Source: Candidatus Binatia bacterium (GTDB lineage Bacteria > Desulfobacterota > Binatia > Bin18). From it: DNA of 64,000 nucleotides. Where the stretch lies: contig JAJEFA010000001.1 of the NCBI GenBank assembly GCA_022820725.1, forward strand, positions 64,001-128,000, read 5' to 3'. A model generated the notes under the pieces. It saw only the letters and a list, made by a program, of their open reading frames with translations. It was not told where the DNA came from and made no database searches. Positions 33,945 through 43,084 of this stretch are shown here, one piece after another (within the stretch, counting starts at the first letter, position 1; each line of letters opens with the position of its first letter). Made by a program: the position numbers and the translations under genes.

Positions 33945-34784
33945 CTACTCGACTTCGACACTTCCTTCAAAGACTTCTTCCGCCGCGCCGGTCATATAGA
34001 CGTGGTTATCTTCGGCGCGCCATTCTATTTCCAGGTCGCCGCCGCGCAGGTGGACGGTGACCCGGCGCTCGGATTTCTCGTTGAGAATCGCCGCCACGGC
34101 CGCCCCGCAGGCCCCCGTGCCACACGCCCAAGTTTCCCCGGACCCGCGCTCCCACACCCGCATGTTCAGTTCGGACGGACTGACCACCTGAATGAATTCG
34201 GTATTGACCCGGTTCGGGAAGAAAGCGTGGCTCTCAAACTGCGGACCGATTTTCTCCAGCGCTATGGCCTCAACATCATCGACAAAAGTGATGCAGTGCG
34301 GATTGCCCATGGAGACACAGGTCACGGCATAGGCTTGCCCGTCAACGTGCAGCGGCTGATTAACAACACGGCCAGTTGCGGCAACGGGAATCTGCGGCCC
34401 GTCAAGGATGGGCTCGCCCATATCGACCGTCACACGGGCCACGTGGCCGTCTTCAACTTCGAGAAAGAGCACTTTCAGCCCGGCGTCGGTGTCCACTCGG
34501 AGCGGATTGTCGGTCGCAATCCTGTGGTCGTAAAGATATTTCCCGACACAGCGAATCCCGTTGCCGCACATCTCCCCGCGACTACCGTCCGCGTTATACA
34601 TCTCCATGCGGGCATGGGCCGTCTCCGAGGGGCAAATCAGAATGAGCCCGTCCCCACCAATACCCGTCCGGCGCTGACTCACCTGCCGGGCGACCCTGAC
34701 GGGGTCAGGAAGCTGGATGTCAAACGCGTTGACATAGATATAGTCGTTGCTGATGCCGTGCATCTTGGTAAACGGAAGTTTCAT
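33945..34784 (-). CDS. dapF: Diaminopimelate epimerase
   Basis: 279 residues. Interconverts LL- and meso-diaminopimelate with a two-Cys mechanism; both active-site Cys are seen in MCGNGIRCVGKYL and WACGTGACGAAVAA. N-terminal FTKMHGISNDYIYV is typical. Product feeds peptidoglycan and lysine. A palindromic repeat separates it from the upstream lipoprotein gene. Confidence 0.95.
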   Translation of the reverse strand: MKLPFTKMHGISNDYIYVNAFDIQLPDPVRVARQVSQRRTGIGGDGLILICPSETAHARMEMYNADGSRGEMCGNGIRCVGKYLYDHRIATDNPLRVDTDAGLKVLFLEVEDGHVARVTVDMGEPILDGPQIPVAATGRVVNQPLHVDGQAYAVTCVSMGNPHCITFVDDVEAIALEKIGPQFESHAFFPNRVNTEFIQVVSPSELNMRVWERGSGETWACGTGACGAAVAAILNEKSERRVTVHLRGGDLEIEWRAEDNHVYMTGAAEEVFEGSVEVE

Positions 34785-34818
34785 ACCTACTACCTTCCAC
34801 TGACTGCATACCGACTAG

Positions 34819-34873
34819 AAAGGGTCAACGTGTTCTCCAGATAGACATGAGATGCTGAACACGTCTACCCTTT
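34819..34873. repeat. 55-bp palindromic element (family member 2)
   Basis: Imperfect 17-bp stem (34819-34835 with 34857-34873, two mismatches) with a 21-base loop, between the lipoprotein gene and dapF. Clearly related in both arms and loop to the element at 30289-30342. It overlaps the last bases of the lipoprotein gene. It may act as an attenuator between argH-lipoprotein and dapF, or simply be a dispersed repeat. Confidence 0.62.
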
Positions 34874-35335
34874 GCCCCCTCCAGCCTGCTCCTGCCAGAC
34901 CAACTCAACCGTATTCGAGACATTGCCCAAATAGCCGTCCAAGGTGACGGCCAGGACGCGGTAGCGGTACAAGGTTCCAGCCGTCAGCGGCTCGTCCGTA
35001 TAGCTGAACTTTTTCTCTTGTTGGAAGCGGTCACGGTCTTCTACCGGAATTAGTGCCAGCCGGGTAAAGGGCTGTCTGTCTGCCCCGTCTCGTTGCGCCC
35101 GTAGTACCACAAATCCGCCCAGGTCGTCCATCTGGCTACCATCGGCGTAGCGTTGGGGGCGTCCCCAGCGCAGCGTGACTCCCCGCTCTCCTATGGTCAA
35201 GGCTAAATCACCAATCGCTTCGGGCGCAACCAGCGAGGGGGGACGAATATCGGTTTTATGTCCGCAGGCGGATAGCGGGAGCAGCACACCAACTCCAAGC
35301 AAGCAGGCGAGAACGTATTGTCTCAGCACGGTCAT
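34865..35335 (-). CDS. Lipoprotein with LptM-like N-terminus and fibronectin-III-like domain
   Basis: 156 residues. Lipobox LSAC, then C-G-H-K, which resembles the CGxKGP start of LptM (YifL), the small lipoprotein that assists LptD and also lies next to dapF in E. coli. Unlike LptM it continues with a beta-sandwich-like region (IGDLALTIGERGVTLRWGRP; FSYTDEPLTAGTLYRYRVLAV), which reads as a fibronectin-III-like fold. The start overlaps the argH stop by 4 bp, so translation is probably coupled. Role inferred only from position and motif. Confidence 0.6.
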   Translation of the reverse strand: MTVLRQYVLACLLGVGVLLPLSACGHKTDIRPPSLVAPEAIGDLALTIGERGVTLRWGRPQRYADGSQMDDLGGFVVLRAQRDGADRQPFTRLALIPVEDRDRFQQEKKFSYTDEPLTAGTLYRYRVLAVTLDGYLGNVSNTVELVWQEQAGGGKG

Positions 35336-36708
35336 ACTCCTGCCGAGCGAAGCTGACGCTCAACGTTTTTTTGCGCAGTCCCGCCATAGGACTGACGCCG
35401 CTCGACCGCGGCTTCCAGGCTGAGGCGCGGTAGCAGGTCGGCCTCGAACAAGGGAGAAAACTGCTGCCAGTCCTGAAGCGTCAGCTGATGAAGCTCTTTT
35501 CCCTCAGCCACACACCACTGGACCACCGCACCGACAATGCTATGGGCTTGGCGAAACGGCATTTTCTTCTCAACCAGATAGTCGGCAACGTCGGTTGCCA
35601 GCATGAATCCGCCCAGCGCCGCCTCGGTCAGTCGCTCGGTGCGGAAGCGCAACTTCCCAAGCATGGGCTCAAGAACAGTCAGAATGCCCTTGAGCGTGTC
35701 TACCGTATCAAACAGCGGCTCCTTGTCTTCTTGCAGGTCGCGATTATAGGTCAACGGTAATCCCTTAAGCACGGTCAGCAGAGCAAACAGGTTACCGTAC
35801 AGGCGACCGGTCTTGCCGCGAATGATTTCCGGTACGTCTGGATTCTTTTTTTGGGGCATCATGGAACTGCCGGTCGAAAAGGCCTCCGGCAGATCAATAA
35901 AGCCAAACTCGCTGCTCGACCACAGCACGAGTTCTTCGGACAAACGGCTGAGATGCATCCCCAGGATCGCCCCGCTGGACAGAAACTCGACCACAAAATC
36001 CCGGTCGGCCACCGTATCCAGGCTGTTTTCACTCACCTGGGCAAAACCGAGCAAACGCGCAACATAGGCGCGATCAATCGGCAGCGTAGTGCCGGCCAAC
36101 GCGCCGGCCCCTAAAGGCAGGACATTCACGCGCTCGCCGCACTGCTGGAGACGCTCTGCATCGCGGCTGAACATCTCGTGGTAGGCGAGCAGATGATGGG
36201 CCAGCAGCACGGGCTGGGCCCGCTGGAGATGGGTATAGCCGGGCAGCACAACGGCCCGGTGGCGTTTGGCCATTCTGGCTAGCCGTTTCTGCAAGCGGCT
36301 GAGGAGCTTGCCAATCGCCGCAATCTCGTCGCGTACAAAGAGACGTACATCCAGCAGGACCTGATCATTACGGCTCCGGGCCGTATGCAGCTTACCGCCG
36401 AGCGGGCCGATTTTTTGCGTGAGCCGCCGCTCTATGGCCATATGAATGTCTTCATCCGACGGCAGAAAGGGAAAGCGATCCCGCTCCAACTCACGCTCGA
36501 TGTTTTTGAGCCCGGTCAGGATTTTCTGTCCCTCGACTCGACTCAGTAGCTTCTGTTTGACCAACATCTTACAGTGCGCCACGCTGCCCTGGATGTCGTA
36601 GCGGGCCAGGCGCCGATCAAAGGCCAGCGAGGAAGTGAAGGCCTCCATACGCGGGTCGGCCGTGGCGGCGAATCGTCCGGCCCAGGCTTTTGTGCTTTTT
36701 GATTTCAT
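35332..36708 (-). CDS. argH: Argininosuccinate lyase
   Basis: 458 residues from ATG 36708, chosen because family members start a few residues before KAWAGRF; an upstream ATG at 36750 would add 14. Splits argininosuccinate to arginine and fumarate. Signature loop GSSMMPQKKNPD with the catalytic Ser is intact, as are HTARSRNDQV and YTHLQRAQPVLL. Follows argG on the same strand with a short CGCCTC/GAGGCG hairpin between. Confidence 0.95.
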   Translation of the reverse strand: MKSKSTKAWAGRFAATADPRMEAFTSSLAFDRRLARYDIQGSVAHCKMLVKQKLLSRVEGQKILTGLKNIERELERDRFPFLPSDEDIHMAIERRLTQKIGPLGGKLHTARSRNDQVLLDVRLFVRDEIAAIGKLLSRLQKRLARMAKRHRAVVLPGYTHLQRAQPVLLAHHLLAYHEMFSRDAERLQQCGERVNVLPLGAGALAGTTLPIDRAYVARLLGFAQVSENSLDTVADRDFVVEFLSSGAILGMHLSRLSEELVLWSSSEFGFIDLPEAFSTGSSMMPQKKNPDVPEIIRGKTGRLYGNLFALLTVLKGLPLTYNRDLQEDKEPLFDTVDTLKGILTVLEPMLGKLRFRTERLTEAALGGFMLATDVADYLVEKKMPFRQAHSIVGAVVQWCVAEGKELHQLTLQDWQQFSPLFEADLLPRLSLEAAVERRQSYGGTAQKNVERQLRSAGV

Positions 36709-36780
36709 CGAGACATACTGGACGGGGACATGCGGCTGGCCCCACCCCATTAATTCTCGCCTCTCGGGAGGCGCTCGTCC

Positions 36781-37980
36781 CTATTTTTGGGCTAGTCCAC
36801 GAATCCGTAAACGCAGGGAGTTGAGGCGGATAAATCCTTCCGCGTCTGCCTGTTGATACTCGCCGCTCTCGTCGAAAGACGCGACCTCGGGATTGTAGAG
36901 GGTGCGATCGGATTTACGGCCCACAACCATCACATTGCCTTTATACAGCTTGAGCCGGACTGTTCCCGTGACGTTTTTCTGCGACTCATCAATAGCCGCC
37001 TGGAGCATCTCGCGTTCAGGCGCAAACCAATAACCATAATAGATCATCTCCGCGTAGCGCGGGATCAGCGAGTCGCGCAGATGCACGACTTCGCGGTCCA
37101 GGGTCAGCGTCTCCAGCGCCCGGTGCGCCGCATGCAGAATCGTGCCGCCAGGCGTTTCATACACACCCCGCGCCTTCATGCCCACATAGCGATTCTCGAC
37201 CAAGTCGCACCTTCCAATGCCGTGTTTCCCACCCAACTCGTTGGCTTTGGCCAGCAGACTGGCCGGAGACAGCGCTTCACCGTTAATCGCCGTGGGATCG
37301 CCGGCCACAAAATCAATTTCAATATATTCCGGTTGGTCGGGGGCGTTCTCCGGCGAAACCGACAGCACGAACATATCTTCATACGGTTCACGCCAGGGAT
37401 CTTCCAGGATGCCGCCCTCAAAACTCAAATGCAGCAGGTTGCGGTCCGTACTGTAGGGCTTCTCCCGGCTGACTGGAATAGGAATCTGTCGCTCTTCGGC
37501 ATAGGCGATAAGGTCGGCGCGGCCCTGCATATCCCACTCCCGCCAGGGCGCAATCACGGTGATATGCGGCTCCAGGGCGTAATAGGTCAGCTCAAAGCGC
37601 ACTTGGTCGTTGCCTTTTCCCGTCGCGCCATGCGAGACCGCATCCGCGCCTTCCTGGCGGGCGATTTCAATCTGGCGCTTGGCGATCAGTGGCCGGGCGA
37701 TGGATGTCCCCAGCAGATAGCCGTCCTCGTAAGACGTGTTGGCGCGCAGCATGGGAAACACATACTCACGCACAAACTCCTCGCGCAGGTCTTCGATATA
37801 GATCGCGCTGGCCCCGACCGCCTTGGCTTTCTCCTCAACGGGGTCGAGTTCCTCCCCTTGGCCAAGGTCGGCACAAAAGGCAATGACCTCACAGCCATAG
37901 GTATCAATCAGCCAGCGCAGAATGACTGAGGTATCGAGTCCGCCACTATAGGCAAGCACGACTTTTTTCACATCCGTCAC
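36781..37980 (-). CDS. argG: Argininosuccinate synthase
   Basis: 399 residues. ATP-dependent joining of citrulline and aspartate. The PP-loop is [10 protein letters not shown] at the N-terminus; [17 protein letters not shown] and [16 protein letters not shown] are typical of type 1 ArgG. Full length with a GGAAA-type ribosome-binding site. Between argF and argH in the biosynthetic order. Confidence 0.96.
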   Translation of the reverse strand: MTDVKKVVLAYSGGLDTSVILRWLIDTYGCEVIAFCADLGQGEELDPVEEKAKAVGASAIYIEDLREEFVREYVFPMLRANTSYEDGYLLGTSIARPLIAKRQIEIARQEGADAVSHGATGKGNDQVRFELTYYALEPHITVIAPWREWDMQGRADLIAYAEERQIPIPVSREKPYSTDRNLLHLSFEGGILEDPWREPYEDMFVLSVSPENAPDQPEYIEIDFVAGDPTAINGEALSPASLLAKANELGGKHGIGRCDLVENRYVGMKARGVYETPGGTILHAAHRALETLTLDREVVHLRDSLIPRYAEMIYYGYWFAPEREMLQAAIDESQKNVTGTVRLKLYKGNVMVVGRKSDRTLYNPEVASFDESGEYQQADAEGFIRLNSLRLRIRGLAQK

Positions 37981-38017
37981 AAGCGATTTCCTTTCAATCC
38001 AGACGGCTCAGCGCCGC

Positions 38018-38929
38018 CTACCTTTGAAGCAGCCAGACCATAATGGCCTTTTGGATATGCAGGCGGTTTTCGGATTGGTCAAAAACGACCGACTGCGGGC
38101 CGTCCAGAACGTCCGCCGTGATCTCCTCCCCCCGATGAGCGGGCAGACAGTGCATGACCAAGGCGTCCGGTTTTGCCAGGCTCATCACCTCGGCATTGAC
38201 CTGATAGTCAGCGAACGCCTGGCGGCGAACCGTCCCTTCCTCCTCCTGACCCATGCTTGTCCATACATCGGTATAGACCGCATCAGCCTCACGCACAGCC
38301 TCGGCGACGGTATGAGTGATCGTCACCCGTGCACCAGCCTGGCGCGTCTGCTCCAGGACAGCCCGGTCCGGCTCATATCCGGGCGAGCAGGCCAGCACAA
38401 AACGAAACGGCAGTTTCACCGCGGCGTGTAGCCAGGAATGCACCATGTTATTGCCGTCGCCGACAAAGGCGATTTTCAGGCCCTCAAGAGCGCCCCGATG
38501 TTCGATCAGGGTCAAACAGTCGGCCAGAACCTGGCAAGGGTGAAGCAGGTCGGACAGCCCATTGATGACCGGAATCGTTGCGGCCTGGGCGAGTTCGGTC
38601 AGCGCCTGATGCGAGAAGGTCCGGGCCATGATGAGATCAACCCAACGTGAGAGGTTCTTGGCAACATCGGGAACGGTTTCCCGCGTACCCAGACCGATAT
38701 CCTGGGGTGAGAGATAAATCGCATACCCACCCAGTTGGTCCATGCCGGCCTCAAACGTCACCCGGGTGCGCAAGCTTGGTTTCTCAAAAATCATCGCCAG
38801 CGTTTTGCCCGCCAGAATCGGGTGCGGCCAGCCTTTTTGGCGGTCGGCCTTGAGCCGCAGTGCTAGCGAAAAAAGCTCTTCCACCTCGTCCCGGGTCAAA
38901 TCGCCGATACTGATCAGGTCACGTTTCAT
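38018..38929 (-). CDS. argF: Ornithine carbamoyltransferase
   Basis: 303 residues. Makes citrulline from ornithine and carbamoyl phosphate. The carbamoyl-phosphate loop is EKPSLRTRVTFE (the usual STRTR appears as SLRTR), with HPCQVLADCLT and the ornithine loop HCLPAHRGEEI. SLRTR at the binding site is seen in many OTCases of this type. Overlaps argD by 4 bp. Confidence 0.95.
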   Translation of the reverse strand: MKRDLISIGDLTRDEVEELFSLALRLKADRQKGWPHPILAGKTLAMIFEKPSLRTRVTFEAGMDQLGGYAIYLSPQDIGLGTRETVPDVAKNLSRWVDLIMARTFSHQALTELAQAATIPVINGLSDLLHPCQVLADCLTLIEHRGALEGLKIAFVGDGNNMVHSWLHAAVKLPFRFVLACSPGYEPDRAVLEQTRQAGARVTITHTVAEAVREADAVYTDVWTSMGQEEEGTVRRQAFADYQVNAEVMSLAKPDALVMHCLPAHRGEEITADVLDGPQSVVFDQSENRLHIQKAIMVWLLQR

Positions 38930-40113
38930 TGTTGGGCCAATACTTTTTCAAGGATGTCCAAGCCCTCGTCGATCTCATCCTTGGTGATAATCAGCGGCGG
39001 GAGAAACCGCAGGACTTTTCCCGCGGCGCAATTGATCATCACCCCTTCGGTCAGACAGGTGTCCGCGATTTTTCCGCCTTCACGGTCAAGTTCAGCCCCC
39101 AGAATCAGTCCTTTGCCGCGCACATCGGTAATAAAGGAAAATCTTTCTTTCAGCGCCTGAAGCCGGCTCAGAAAATAGGCTCCCATCTCGGCACAATTGT
39201 CGAGCACGCCCTCGTTGAGCAGGGTTTCAACCACCGCAATACCGGCGGCGCAGGCAATCGCGTTACCACCGAACGTTGAGCCATGCGATCCCAGGCTGAG
39301 GCTTTCCGCCACCTCGACTGTCGTCAGCATGGCCCCAATCGGCACCCCCCCGCCCAGCGCCTTGGCGAGCGGCATAATATCCGGGGTCACCCCTTCGTGC
39401 TCATGGGCGAAAAGTTTTCCGGTTCGGCCGATACCAACTTGTACCTCGTCAAAAATGAGCAGCAGCCCGTTACGGTCGCACAATTCGCGCAATCCTCTGA
39501 GGTAGCCGTCGGGCGGCACGACCACCCCGCCTTCGCCCTGAATCGGTTCGACAAGAATCGCGACGGTTTTATCCGACAGGGCTGCTTCCATGGCCGCCAG
39601 ATCCCCAAACGGCACATAACGGAAACCCTCCAGCACCGGTCCGAACCCCTGGCGGACTTTTTCCTGGCCGGTGGCGGCAATCGTGGCCATGGTCCGACCG
39701 TGAAACGAGCCCAGCGTGGAGAGAATCTCGTAGCGCCCCTCGCGCTTATCCACCCCATATTTGCGCGCCAGTTTAATCGAGGCTTCGTTAGCCTCGGCCC
39801 CGCTGTTGCAAAAGAACACCTTATCGGCAAACGAGTGGGCACATAGCAGCTCGGCCAGACGCGCCTGCGGAATAATATAGTGCAGATTGGAAATATGCGT
39901 GAGCGTCGCAACCTGCTCCTGCACGGCTTTAACCACCGCGGGATGACATTGCCCCAGGTTCATCACTGCCAGGCTTGCGAAAAAATCCAGGTAGGACTTC
40001 CCCTCTGCGTCCCACAGGCGACAGCCTTCACCCCGGACAAAGGCAACCGGAAAACGGGCATAGGTGGAACACAGATATTGATTATTCAGGTCAATGATTT
40101 CCTGGCTGTTCAT
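38926..40113 (-). CDS. argD: Acetylornithine aminotransferase
   Basis: 395 residues, PLP fold-type I class III. Converts N-acetylglutamate semialdehyde to N-acetylornithine; may also serve as succinyldiaminopimelate aminotransferase. Motifs: FFCNSGAEANEASIKLAR, LLIFDEVQVGIGRTGK and the PLP Lys in PLAKALGGGVPIGA. Translational coupling to argF through a 4-bp overlap. Confidence 0.94.
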   Translation of the reverse strand: MNSQEIIDLNNQYLCSTYARFPVAFVRGEGCRLWDAEGKSYLDFFASLAVMNLGQCHPAVVKAVQEQVATLTHISNLHYIIPQARLAELLCAHSFADKVFFCNSGAEANEASIKLARKYGVDKREGRYEILSTLGSFHGRTMATIAATGQEKVRQGFGPVLEGFRYVPFGDLAAMEAALSDKTVAILVEPIQGEGGVVVPPDGYLRGLRELCDRNGLLLIFDEVQVGIGRTGKLFAHEHEGVTPDIMPLAKALGGGVPIGAMLTTVEVAESLSLGSHGSTFGGNAIACAAGIAVVETLLNEGVLDNCAEMGAYFLSRLQALKERFSFITDVRGKGLILGAELDREGGKIADTCLTEGVMINCAAGKVLRFLPPLIITKDEIDEGLDILEKVLAQQ

Positions 40114-40250
40114 ATGCTTTTCCCCCTGGCTGCTTTGTCAGAAAAACTACGCTTTTACGGTCACTGTACGTCTGCGCCCCTCGCACTTCTGGCGGAAGTT
40201 CACCCCTATACACCTGCACCCTATTTTTGCCAAGAGCACGAGGAAAAGCG

Positions 40251-41138
40251 TTACACCGTGTGTCGGACCACTTCGGTCCCGATACCGGTTCTCGTCAGAA
40301 TCTCCAGCAGGATGGCGTGACGCACGCGGCCATCAAGAATATGCGCCTTTTGCGCCCCGCCGTGCAGTGCGGCAATACAGCACTCGACCTTGGGGATCAT
40401 CCCGGCGTGAATGACGCCCTCGGCGATAAGTGCCTCAGCCTCAGCCGCGGTCAGTGTCGGTAGGAGCTTATCGTCCTTATCCTGAATCCCCGCGACATCG
40501 GTCAGTAAAATAAATTTTTCGGCTTGGAGGGCCTCGGCGATTTTCCCGGCAACCAGATCGGCGTTGATATTATACGTTTCCCCATCCAGGCCAATGCCGA
40601 TCGGGGCGATCACCGGAATAAAGTCCTGAGCGGTCAGGGCATGAATCACGCGTGGATTCACACCAACAATCTCTCCTACATAACCAATATCGCGCGGCAC
40701 GACCCGCCCATTTTCTTCCGCATCTACGAGCATTTGACGCGCCACGACGAGCTCGCCGTCTTTGCCGGTAACTCCAACCGCGGGGTTTCCCTGTTGATTG
40801 ATGAGGGTCACGATCTCTTTATTGACCCGGTTGAGCACCATCTCGACCACTTCCATGGTCGGGGCATCGGTCACGCGCATGCCGCGTACAAAGTGAGAGG
40901 GAATGTCCAGACGCGTGAGCAACTGCCCAATCTGCGGACCACCACCATGTACGACAACCGGCTTCATACCCACGTATTTGAGCAGGACGATGTCCTCGGC
41001 AAAATGTTGCTTGAGGTCTTCGTCCTGCATGGCGTGTCCGCCGTATTTAATAACAATGGTCTTGCCGGAAAAACGGCGAATAAACGGTAGGGCTTCCAGG
41101 AGGATATCGGCCTTTTGAATGAGTTCGTCCATATGCAC
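40251..41138 (-). CDS. argB: Acetylglutamate kinase
   Basis: 295 residues (or 293 from the second Met). Phosphorylates N-acetylglutamate. KYGGHAM binds ATP phosphates; VHGGGPQIGQLL and NINADLVAGKIAEAL are standard. The N-terminal helix (MDELIQKADILLEALPFIRRF) is the extra helix found in arginine-inhibited hexameric enzymes, so feedback inhibition by arginine is likely. First gene of the minus-strand arg-dap run. Confidence 0.95.
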   Translation of the reverse strand: MHMDELIQKADILLEALPFIRRFSGKTIVIKYGGHAMQDEDLKQHFAEDIVLLKYVGMKPVVVHGGGPQIGQLLTRLDIPSHFVRGMRVTDAPTMEVVEMVLNRVNKEIVTLINQQGNPAVGVTGKDGELVVARQMLVDAEENGRVVPRDIGYVGEIVGVNPRVIHALTAQDFIPVIAPIGIGLDGETYNINADLVAGKIAEALQAEKFILLTDVAGIQDKDDKLLPTLTAAEAEALIAEGVIHAGMIPKVECCIAALHGGAQKAHILDGRVRHAILLEILTRTGIGTEVVRHTV

Positions 41139-41212
41139 ATCCGTGCTCAGGCATACTGCCTGGTGTTCTCTGTCTCACTGTGTAGTGTGACTTACCCTGG
41201 GTCAAGAGCGGC

Positions 41213-41240
41213 TTGGTTTCTGGTTTCACTCGACTATAAT
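41213..41240 (+). promoter_or_regulatory. Promoter placing the start codon at the transcript 5' end
   Basis: TTGGTT (41213-41218), 16-bp spacer and a perfect TATAAT (41235-41240). The ATG of the DUF4124 gene is at 41249, only 8 bp after the -10, so the mRNA would be leaderless or nearly so. No Shine-Dalgarno is seen. Confidence 0.6.
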
Positions 41241-41248
41241 GGTGGGCC

Positions 41249-42151
41249 ATGCGGTCACGTCCATTTCTTTGGCCGATGTATTTCGTTGGCTTCCTCTATC
41301 TGAGCGGTCTTTGGTACCCGGCTGAGGCACGGGCCGACCTCTATCGTTGGACCGATGCGAGGGGAGTTATTCACATTGTGGATGAAAGCGTGGAGATTCC
41401 TGAAACGTATCGGGAGCAGGTTCGAATCTATCGTTCTTCCTCTTCGGACGTTGAAGCATCACCGGCCCTTATCACCCCGAGCCGCGAGTATTCCGCACGT
41501 AGCCAGGGAGCCTTTGCCCAAAAAATTGCTGTGGATTTTGGCCTGATCAAAGACGAGAGTATCGACGCCTTAGGCCCCCTGAACGGGGCCGGCATCCAGC
41601 CTGCGGGAGGTTGGCAGGTGAGCCGCGCCCTTGACCCGGACAGTGTGGACCAACTGGTAGCCGCAGTTCGGCGTGCGGCAGCCGCCCAGCGCCTAGCGCT
41701 TTCCGCTGATGGAGCCGAAGCGATTATCCGCCAGGCCGCCATTGACTTTATTCCGCCATCACCACCCCCCGCCCCCGTAGTCCAGGCAGAGCCGGACGTT
41801 GTCATTGTCGAACAACCGCCGCGCATTATCGAAGTTGTCCGAGAACCCTATTATGTTGAAACGCCAGTGGTCGCGCACGCCCTGCGACCTTATCGTCCGT
41901 ATAGGAGGCTCCGTCGCTTCCCCCGTCGAGAGCGCAGAGAGCGGGAGGTTTACCGTCCGCCGCATACGATTCAGCGCCGCAATCCCTCAATTCGTCCTTC
42001 CAAACCGTCCATCACCCGTAAGTCTCTTGGCCACTCAATTCGTCCGTCCGGGCCGTCCATCAGTCGCAGACCTCTCGGCCACTCGATTCGACGCGGCCCC
42101 TTTATCGCCACCACAACAACCCAGGCCGCAAGCCCGTTTATCCGGCGGTAA
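41249..42151 (+). CDS. DUF4124-domain exported protein with Arg/Pro-rich repetitive tail
   Basis: 300 residues. Signal peptide (to about residue 30, AEARA), then the DUF4124 motif DLYRWTDARGVIHIVDESVEIPE. A middle region holds helices and a Pro-rich linker (PPSPPPAPV). From about residue 205 the protein is strongly basic and contains near-repeats SIRPSKPSITRKSLGH / SIRPSGPSISRRPLGH / SIRRGP. The basic tail could bind nucleic acid, LPS or peptidoglycan. Function unknown. Upstream of hemQ in the same direction. Confidence 0.6.
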   Translation: MRSRPFLWPMYFVGFLYLSGLWYPAEARADLYRWTDARGVIHIVDESVEIPETYREQVRIYRSSSSDVEASPALITPSREYSARSQGAFAQKIAVDFGLIKDESIDALGPLNGAGIQPAGGWQVSRALDPDSVDQLVAAVRRAAAAQRLALSADGAEAIIRQAAIDFIPPSPPPAPVVQAEPDVVIVEQPPRIIEVVREPYYVETPVVAHALRPYRPYRRLRRFPRRERREREVYRPPHTIQRRNPSIRPSKPSITRKSLGHSIRPSGPSISRRPLGHSIRRGPFIATTTTQAASPFIRR

Positions 42152-42174
42152 ATTTTTCAGGGAGTTGTAAAAAA

Positions 42175-43026
42175 ATGGAAGCGCGTCCCGCAGCCATCCC
42201 CCCCGTACCGCTCGCCCTTGAAGGCTCGGCCATACTCCACCAGATGTTTCGCGTGCGCTGGGCGGACTGGCGGGCCGTATCCGCCAGGGCTCAGGACGAG
42301 ATTCTGGGCGACGCCGTGCAAACCTTTGCCGCCATGGAAGCGGAAGGCTCCGAACAAACCGGGCTCTTTTCCCTCTTGGGGCATAAAGGCGACCTTATGC
42401 TTGTCCACTTTCGGCGCACATTTGATGCGGCGAATGAGGCAGAGTTGCAGGTCGCAAGGCTCGGGCTGAGCGATTTTCTTGAGCCCACGACTTCGTACGT
42501 CTCAGTAGTTGAGCTCGGGCTGTATGAAGCCTCGATCCATCTGTACCGTAGTCTGGCCGAACAGGGTCTCCAGCCGGACACGGCCGAATGGCGTGAGGCC
42601 GTGGAGAAAGAGCTGGCTCAAAAACGCGAAGCCATGGCCGGTCGGGTCTGGCCGTCCATTCCGGCCCGCCGCTACCTCAGCTTTTATCCCATGGACAAGA
42701 AGCGCGGCGAGGACAAAAACTGGTATCAGCTTCCCATTGCCACACGGCAGCAGATGATGCGCGAGCACGGCATGATCGGTCGGCGCTACGCCGGACAGGT
42801 CACCCAGATCATTTCGGGTTCGATTGGCTTCGACGACTGGGAGTGGGGTGTAGACCTTTTTGCCGACGATCCCCTGGTGTTCAAAAAACTGGTCTATGAG
42901 ATGCGCTTTGACGAGGCCAGCGCCGTGTATGGACTTTTTGGGTCGTTCTATCTCGGACTACGTTTTCCGGCCGCGGAACTCGGCAGTCTGCTGAACGGAC
43001 GCGCCCCGGCCTTTCGGCAAGGTTAA
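42175..43026 (+). CDS. hemQ: HemQ/chlorite-dismutase-family coproheme decarboxylase
   Basis: 283 residues, AGGGAG ribosome-binding site. N-terminal and C-terminal halves form the two ferredoxin-like folds of the Cld family. YLSFYPMDKKRGEDKNWYQLP carries the KR/Tyr region of HemQ, and MMREHGMIGRRYAGQV holds the proximal His. No chlorite-dismutase distal Arg motif is evident, so heme biosynthesis through coproporphyrin (H2O2-dependent decarboxylation) is favoured over chlorite breakdown. Other heme genes are not in the window. Confidence 0.82.
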   Translation: MEARPAAIPPVPLALEGSAILHQMFRVRWADWRAVSARAQDEILGDAVQTFAAMEAEGSEQTGLFSLLGHKGDLMLVHFRRTFDAANEAELQVARLGLSDFLEPTTSYVSVVELGLYEASIHLYRSLAEQGLQPDTAEWREAVEKELAQKREAMAGRVWPSIPARRYLSFYPMDKKRGEDKNWYQLPIATRQQMMREHGMIGRRYAGQVTQIISGSIGFDDWEWGVDLFADDPLVFKKLVYEMRFDEASAVYGLFGSFYLGLRFPAAELGSLLNGRAPAFRQG

Positions 43027-43084
43027 GCCTCAGGCGCATCGCTTGCTCTTTCTTTTCCGCAGGCGATCATTACAATAGCGGGCC

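Noticed and set aside
42175..43026. Chlorite dismutase
   Set aside because: The Cld fold is present, but no distal Arg motif typical of true chlorite dismutases is seen and the KR/Tyr segment matches HemQ.
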